DNA from: Gnetum montanum
Taxonomy: Eukaryota; Streptophyta; Gnetopsida; Gnetales; Gnetaceae
Length of the DNA: 64,000 bases
Direction: 5' to 3'
NCBI GenBank assembly: GCA_015680685.1
Contig: MNCI01023457.1
Span: 440,048 to 504,047, forward strand
Of the stretch, positions 60,065-64,000 are shown one piece after another (the first letter of the stretch is position 1; the number at the start of each line of letters is the position of its first letter). The notes below the pieces were generated by a model, which saw only the letters and a program-made list of their open reading frames with translations, was not told the DNA's origin and did no database searches. The translations under genes and the position numbers were made by a program.

Positions 60065-61340
60065 CAATCAGTACCTCAAGTAATATCACATTCTCTTCCA
60101 CATCATCTTATTCCATGAGGTAACCAACTTAAATAATTTTTGTAATTTCAACATCAAGTTCCTTATCAAGATATGCCAACTCAATTATCTTTAAAGGACT
60201 TGATAAGTAAGAATTCTACTACTATGCTTTCTCCATTATTATTGTTGCTTAGAGTAGATGTAAAAATTAAAAAATTATCTTTTCCTTCACTTTTTTTACT
60301 AAAGATGAGAATCCATATCATCATATTTAGGTTTTTGAGACACTAATTGTGACATCTGATAATAATGTTGGGAAAGATACTAAAATGAGCATATTTTCCC
60401 TTACTTTTAAAGATCATGTATTATCTTTGTATAAACCCTATAATCTAGGTTCTATATAGTCTTGGGGTGGATTTAAAGATGAATTTTTGAATAGATTTTT
60501 ATCTTCTACTAAGATTCATCTTTATAAAAAAAACATTCAAGCTTTTAACAAAAAGAAAATAAAACTTATGAATAGGCATAAAAGAGATTTAAAGATGTCA
60601 AAGATAAAAATCCTAATTATGGTTTTACAAAATGTGAATTATTAGGGTTTTTTTTTTGTAACGTTCTAACACCCATTACTAGGAAAACTATAGATTTTAC
60701 ATGTGGTGGTACTATTATGAAAATAACACTAGAGGCTAATTTTGAGGTCCTTAATCAAATTGTTGATTAAAGTAAGAGTTGACTTATAAATATGAAGGAC
60801 AATTTGATGGAACACATAGTTATGGTACGCTTGACAAAACAAAGAAGGTAAATGATAAATTGTCATCTTTATCATTGCATTCTAATTCTAATGTGCAAGC
60901 TTAATCAACTTTGGGGCAACAACAAGCATCCTTAGTTTATATCAGGGAAGGGATTCATAATTCTGGTCAACCATAGGCTAGAGATATGGATTTTTCTTAT
61001 GCTTATGTCATTTGTGAGGAGATCATACTACTCATATTGTCCAATCTTACATTTTATTAAGAAGCAAACCAATGTGATATCTTTAAAAAGTGAACAATTA
61101 AAAGAATCTACATCTCAAGGTAGGGGTTCGAACTAAAATCCTAATCAAAATTATCAAAATCATCCTCAATATAAATCTATTTATCAAAAAAATTATAATA
61201 ATTTTAATAGACCTTGAAGGCCAAATAAAAATTAGGAGTTTCAGCAACAACTATTGCAAAAAAAAAAAAAGAGTATCTTCAACAAACATTACAATAATAA
61301 AATGATCATATCATTAAAATTATTTAGGTCATACAACCAA
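60065..61340 (+). pseudogene. D gag, capsid and C-terminal part
   Basis: After ~70 Gln-rich codons the capsid-type domain appears at about 60300-60620: SIFSLTFKDHVLSLYKPYNL, SWGGFKDEFLNRFLSSTKIH. The conserved C-terminal segment NVLTPITRKTIDFTCGG follows near 60660-60710 after a T-run frameshift. Further on, frames are hard to follow and stops are frequent. A poly-A run at 61259-61270 is another likely slip site. No zinc knuckle was identified. Confidence 0.65.
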
Positions 61341-62385
61341 AAGATTTATTACTAATACAAACTAAGAAAAATTCCAAGCATCATAATAGAAAAGAGTTTC
61401 ATATGGTGTCCTATCAAGAAATGGATGAATATAACATTGTTACAAGAAGTTGTAAAGTTGTTAAGTCTATGAAGAAACAATAGTTGCAAGATGAAAATAA
61501 AACAATCTTTACTAGGGAGCTTCTTATTTAGGAAGAACTTGAACCAAAGATAGATTTAAAGGAGTCTAGTGAATCTTCTTCCTCTTAAGCTCCATTTCCA
61601 CATAGACATGAATCCAAGGAGGTTGAGGATAAATAACTTGAAAACTTATTTAAGGATGTTACATTATACATTCTACTTCTGAGGGCTATTGAAGATACTC
61701 CACAACATCCTAAGTATTTGAAGGAACTTTTCTTTATGAAATAAAATATCAGAATACCTAAGAATGGTAGCCTTGCTGAGAACATTACCAATATTTTAAA
61801 GGCTAGGATGCCTCATAAAGTAAAGGATCCCAAAAGACCTACTATTGCATGTATGATTAGAAATAGGAATTTTTACTATGCTTTATTTGATTTTTAAGCT
61901 AGTGTAAATATTATGGCTTATCAAACTTATCAACCTTTGGATTATAACCATATCAAACAAACTAATATTACTATATCTTTGGCTAATGGCTCTACTATTT
62001 ATTCAAAAGGTATTGTCAAGGATATCTAGGTGCAAGTGGATAAAGAATTATACCCTGCTAATTTATTTTTAAATTATTATACATATTTTCTTAATAATGT
62101 TTATCCTATGATTTTAGGAAGGCCTAGGCTTATCATCATGGATGTGCTTATTTATATGAAAATGGGATTGATGACTTTGACATTGGATAATATGATTTTT
62201 TAGATGAATTTATATAGCCTAAACAATCAATTTTAGTTTGATGAATTGAACATGGTGAATGTTCTTTTAGTTAATATGGTCTCTTTAATTAGGATAAGAC
62301 ATATCAAGCACTTACATTGGAAGAATACAAGGATGTTACTATGGACCCATATAGAGAGATCTTGTGCATATAAGTAAAACATGCT
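61341..62385 (+). pseudogene. D aspartic protease region
   Basis: A linker with LKESSESSSS (about 61560) leads to KDPKRPTIACMIRNRNFYYA and the active-site segment FDF-stop-ASVNIM at 61886-61915. The family Gly after Asp-Phe/Ser is replaced by TAA. The C-terminal motif MILGRPRLIIMDVLI is at about 62107-62155. Both motifs lie in one frame with few other stops from 61380 to 62240. Confidence 0.7.
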
Positions 62386-63206
62386 TTGGATGGTAAGAAA
62401 ACATTGCAAATGGATGTATGTTCTTCTCAAATAAATGATAGAGAATTGAATTTTACTCTTAAAAAACTTCCATCTCATTTCAAATATGTTTCTATTGAGA
62501 AGAATAAACCATTAATACTTAATTCAAGTCTAATGACTATTCCAGAGCATCATTTAGTTCAAGTACTAACTAGTTTGATTGATGCTTTTGCTTGGTCACC
62601 ATTATATTTGAAGAAAGGTATTTCTCCCACCATATGCACTTGGAAGCAAATACTAAACTTGGATAATAGCCATGTAGAAGGCTAAACCCTTCCCTAAAGC
62701 AAATAGTTAAAGATGAATCAATGAAATTTTTTTAGGCTAGTATTACTTATTTTATTTCAAATTCTGAATGAATCATCCCTATTATGGTGGTTCCTAAGAA
62801 GTGAGGTAAGTGCAGTGTGTGTATTGATTTTAAAGAAATCAATAAATGAATAAGAAAAGATTATTTTTCACTTTCTTATTTGGATCAAGTACTTGGAAAA
62901 CTTCAAGGACATTAATTTTATTATTTTCTTGATAATTTTAGTAGTTATAATCAGATACATAGTGCTTCTAAAGAATAACATAAAACTACCTTCACTACAT
63001 ATTGAGTAACATTTTTTTTAGATGTATGCTCTTTGGTTTATGTAATGCTTAGGGTACATTTTAGAGGGTTATGAGTTCTATATTTTTTTGACATGAATTA
63101 TTTTTTATAGGTATTTATGGATGATTTTTGAGTTAATGATGATTCATATGCTAACGCTTTACATCATCTTAAATTAGACTTACATAGATGCAAGGCCTCT
63201 AACTTT
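62386..63206 (+). pseudogene. D reverse transcriptase, N-terminal half, cut by B5
   Basis: An open frame (62386-62685) carries the RT entry (LIDAFAWSPLYLKKGISP). Next come a short degenerate stretch, MVVPKK, CIDFKEIN, YYFLDNFSSYNQI, and the intact catalytic FMDD at 63114-63125. A frameshift lies near 62690 and another near 63010; several stops are present. The sequence ends at RCKASNF where the LTR of B5 begins. Confidence 0.75.
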
Positions 63207-64000
63207 TGATGAGTGGCGAATACCCCTACACTCAACCATACGAATTACTAAGCATTCACATGTAATCTGGTCAAATTGCATGGACCCTTTATCTTATGGT
63301 ACACTAGCCTCTAGGAAGCTAACTTTCCCTAATGGTCATTTGTTGTCTTCCCAATTATACTTGCACTATGCAAAGGTATGGTTAAGTGTAATCAAGGCCT
63401 ATGATTTTTATTACTTTTATTTTTTATATTTTGAGTGCTTAAAATAAAGGATAAAAAGAATGAAGTAATTTAATCACTAATTTAATCTAGCTAACTACCC
63501 AATGTCTAGCTAATCCTAACATAAGCATTGGTCCCACTTTCTGAACACATTCTAAACACGTATAATGTTGTTGGATTACCAAACATTAAGTGTGACTAGG
63601 ATTACAAAGTGTCATGTGCATGCTCAAAGTAGTTGTACTTATTTGCTAAATTAATTTCTATTTAATTTAGCGTAATTACTTAAAGAATTAAAGGAAATTT
63701 CCTAAAACATTAAATGCATAAATAAAATATTTAATCTAGCCAAAGTGCTACAAGGTTTATCAAAAAGCTCATCTTTATTACCACACACACTATCGTGATT
63801 AGGTACAACAGTGCTCAAATAAATATCCATACACTCAATGACTCTTGTTGCAGGCACTTGGAAAAATATTCTAACTTTAGGGAAGAAAATTGCAAGAGCT
63901 TTGCTACACTATGAATCCAAGTGTTATATTTATAGGCTAGCACACATCTTGTGATATCGAATATCTGACATTACTTCTTGATCCCCAATATTGGGTATTT
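63207..64000 (-). repeat. LTR of element B5, running off the window
   Basis: It begins TGATGAGTGG on the plus strand, the minus-oriented end of a family B LTR, and aligns with the LTRs of B1 and B3. A minus-strand TATAAATA is at 63927-63934. The flank before it is ACTTT (63202-63206). Whether it is a solo LTR or the 3' LTR of a longer element cannot be seen. Confidence 0.8.

Larger units (their letters stand above)
52531..63206 (+). mobile_element. Element D: Athila-like element, gag to RT, interrupted by B4
   Basis: Gag, protease and the first half of RT are present in order on the plus strand. B4 interrupts gag at 53786-60059, and B5 cuts RT at 63207. A degenerate tRNA-Asp-type primer site may be at 52537 (TGGTGTTGTGACT against TGGCGCCGTTGCC). 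Gag C-terminal sequence (NVLTPITRKTIDFTCGG) and RT sequence (FMDDF, then a serine-type VY motif) place it near Athila. It is older than B4 and B5. Confidence 0.75.

Overview
The window looks like intergenic DNA from a large, repeat-rich plant genome. No intact host gene, tRNA, rRNA or CRISPR array was seen. Almost everything is Ty3/gypsy LTR retrotransposons inserted into one another and heavily decayed. LTR pairs differ by roughly 10-15% by eye, so the insertions are old. Slow purging of old elements would suit a gymnosperm-type genome, but the sequence alone does not prove the taxon.

Layout. 1-4657: 3' end of element A (+): integrase, an extra ORF with its own TATA box, and a 2.6 kb LTR with TGTTGGC/GCCAACA ends. 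A sits inside element B1. 4658-11040: 3' part of B1 (+): integrase tail, conserved non-coding spacer, a ~960-codon decayed coiled-coil ORF in the env position, and an LTR with TGATGA/TCATCA ends. B1 sits inside B3 (-), whose pol and gag occupy 11041-14839 and 24894-26102, with its 5' LTR at 26257-27078. B2 (+), complete at 14845-24888 with ATACT target duplications, interrupts the gag of B3. 27079-29370: unassigned AT-rich DNA. 29376-48598: element C (-), a complete 19.2 kb Tat/Ogre-like element with CTAGA target duplications, 2.15 kb LTRs, gag, protease, RT, RNase H, a second RNase H of the archaeal-like type, and integrase. 48604-52530: AT-rich, perhaps a 5' LTR. 52531-63206: element D (+), Athila-like gag, protease and RT. 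D is interrupted by B4 (-, 53786-60059, CTAGT duplications), a derivative that keeps gag but has lost pol. D is cut at 63207 by the LTR of B5 (-), which runs off the window.

The most unusual part is element C. Between its protease and RT, where Ogre elements are known to carry an intron, lies a decayed five-exon gene on the opposite (+) strand with phase-consistent GT-AG introns. In the same interval, and again downstream of pol, are more than twenty copies of a short stem-loop (AGTTTA leader, 4-bp stem, usually 6-nt loop) whose stem sequence varies while pairing is kept. The LTRs of C are built of ~190-bp units carrying the word ACGCTGGGCGT and its inverse.

Decay is distinctive: reading frames of 250-950 codons in B1, B2, C and D carry many stops, mostly TAG/TAA where Gln (or Trp) is expected, with few or no frameshifts. 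That is the pattern expected from deamination of methylated cytosines.
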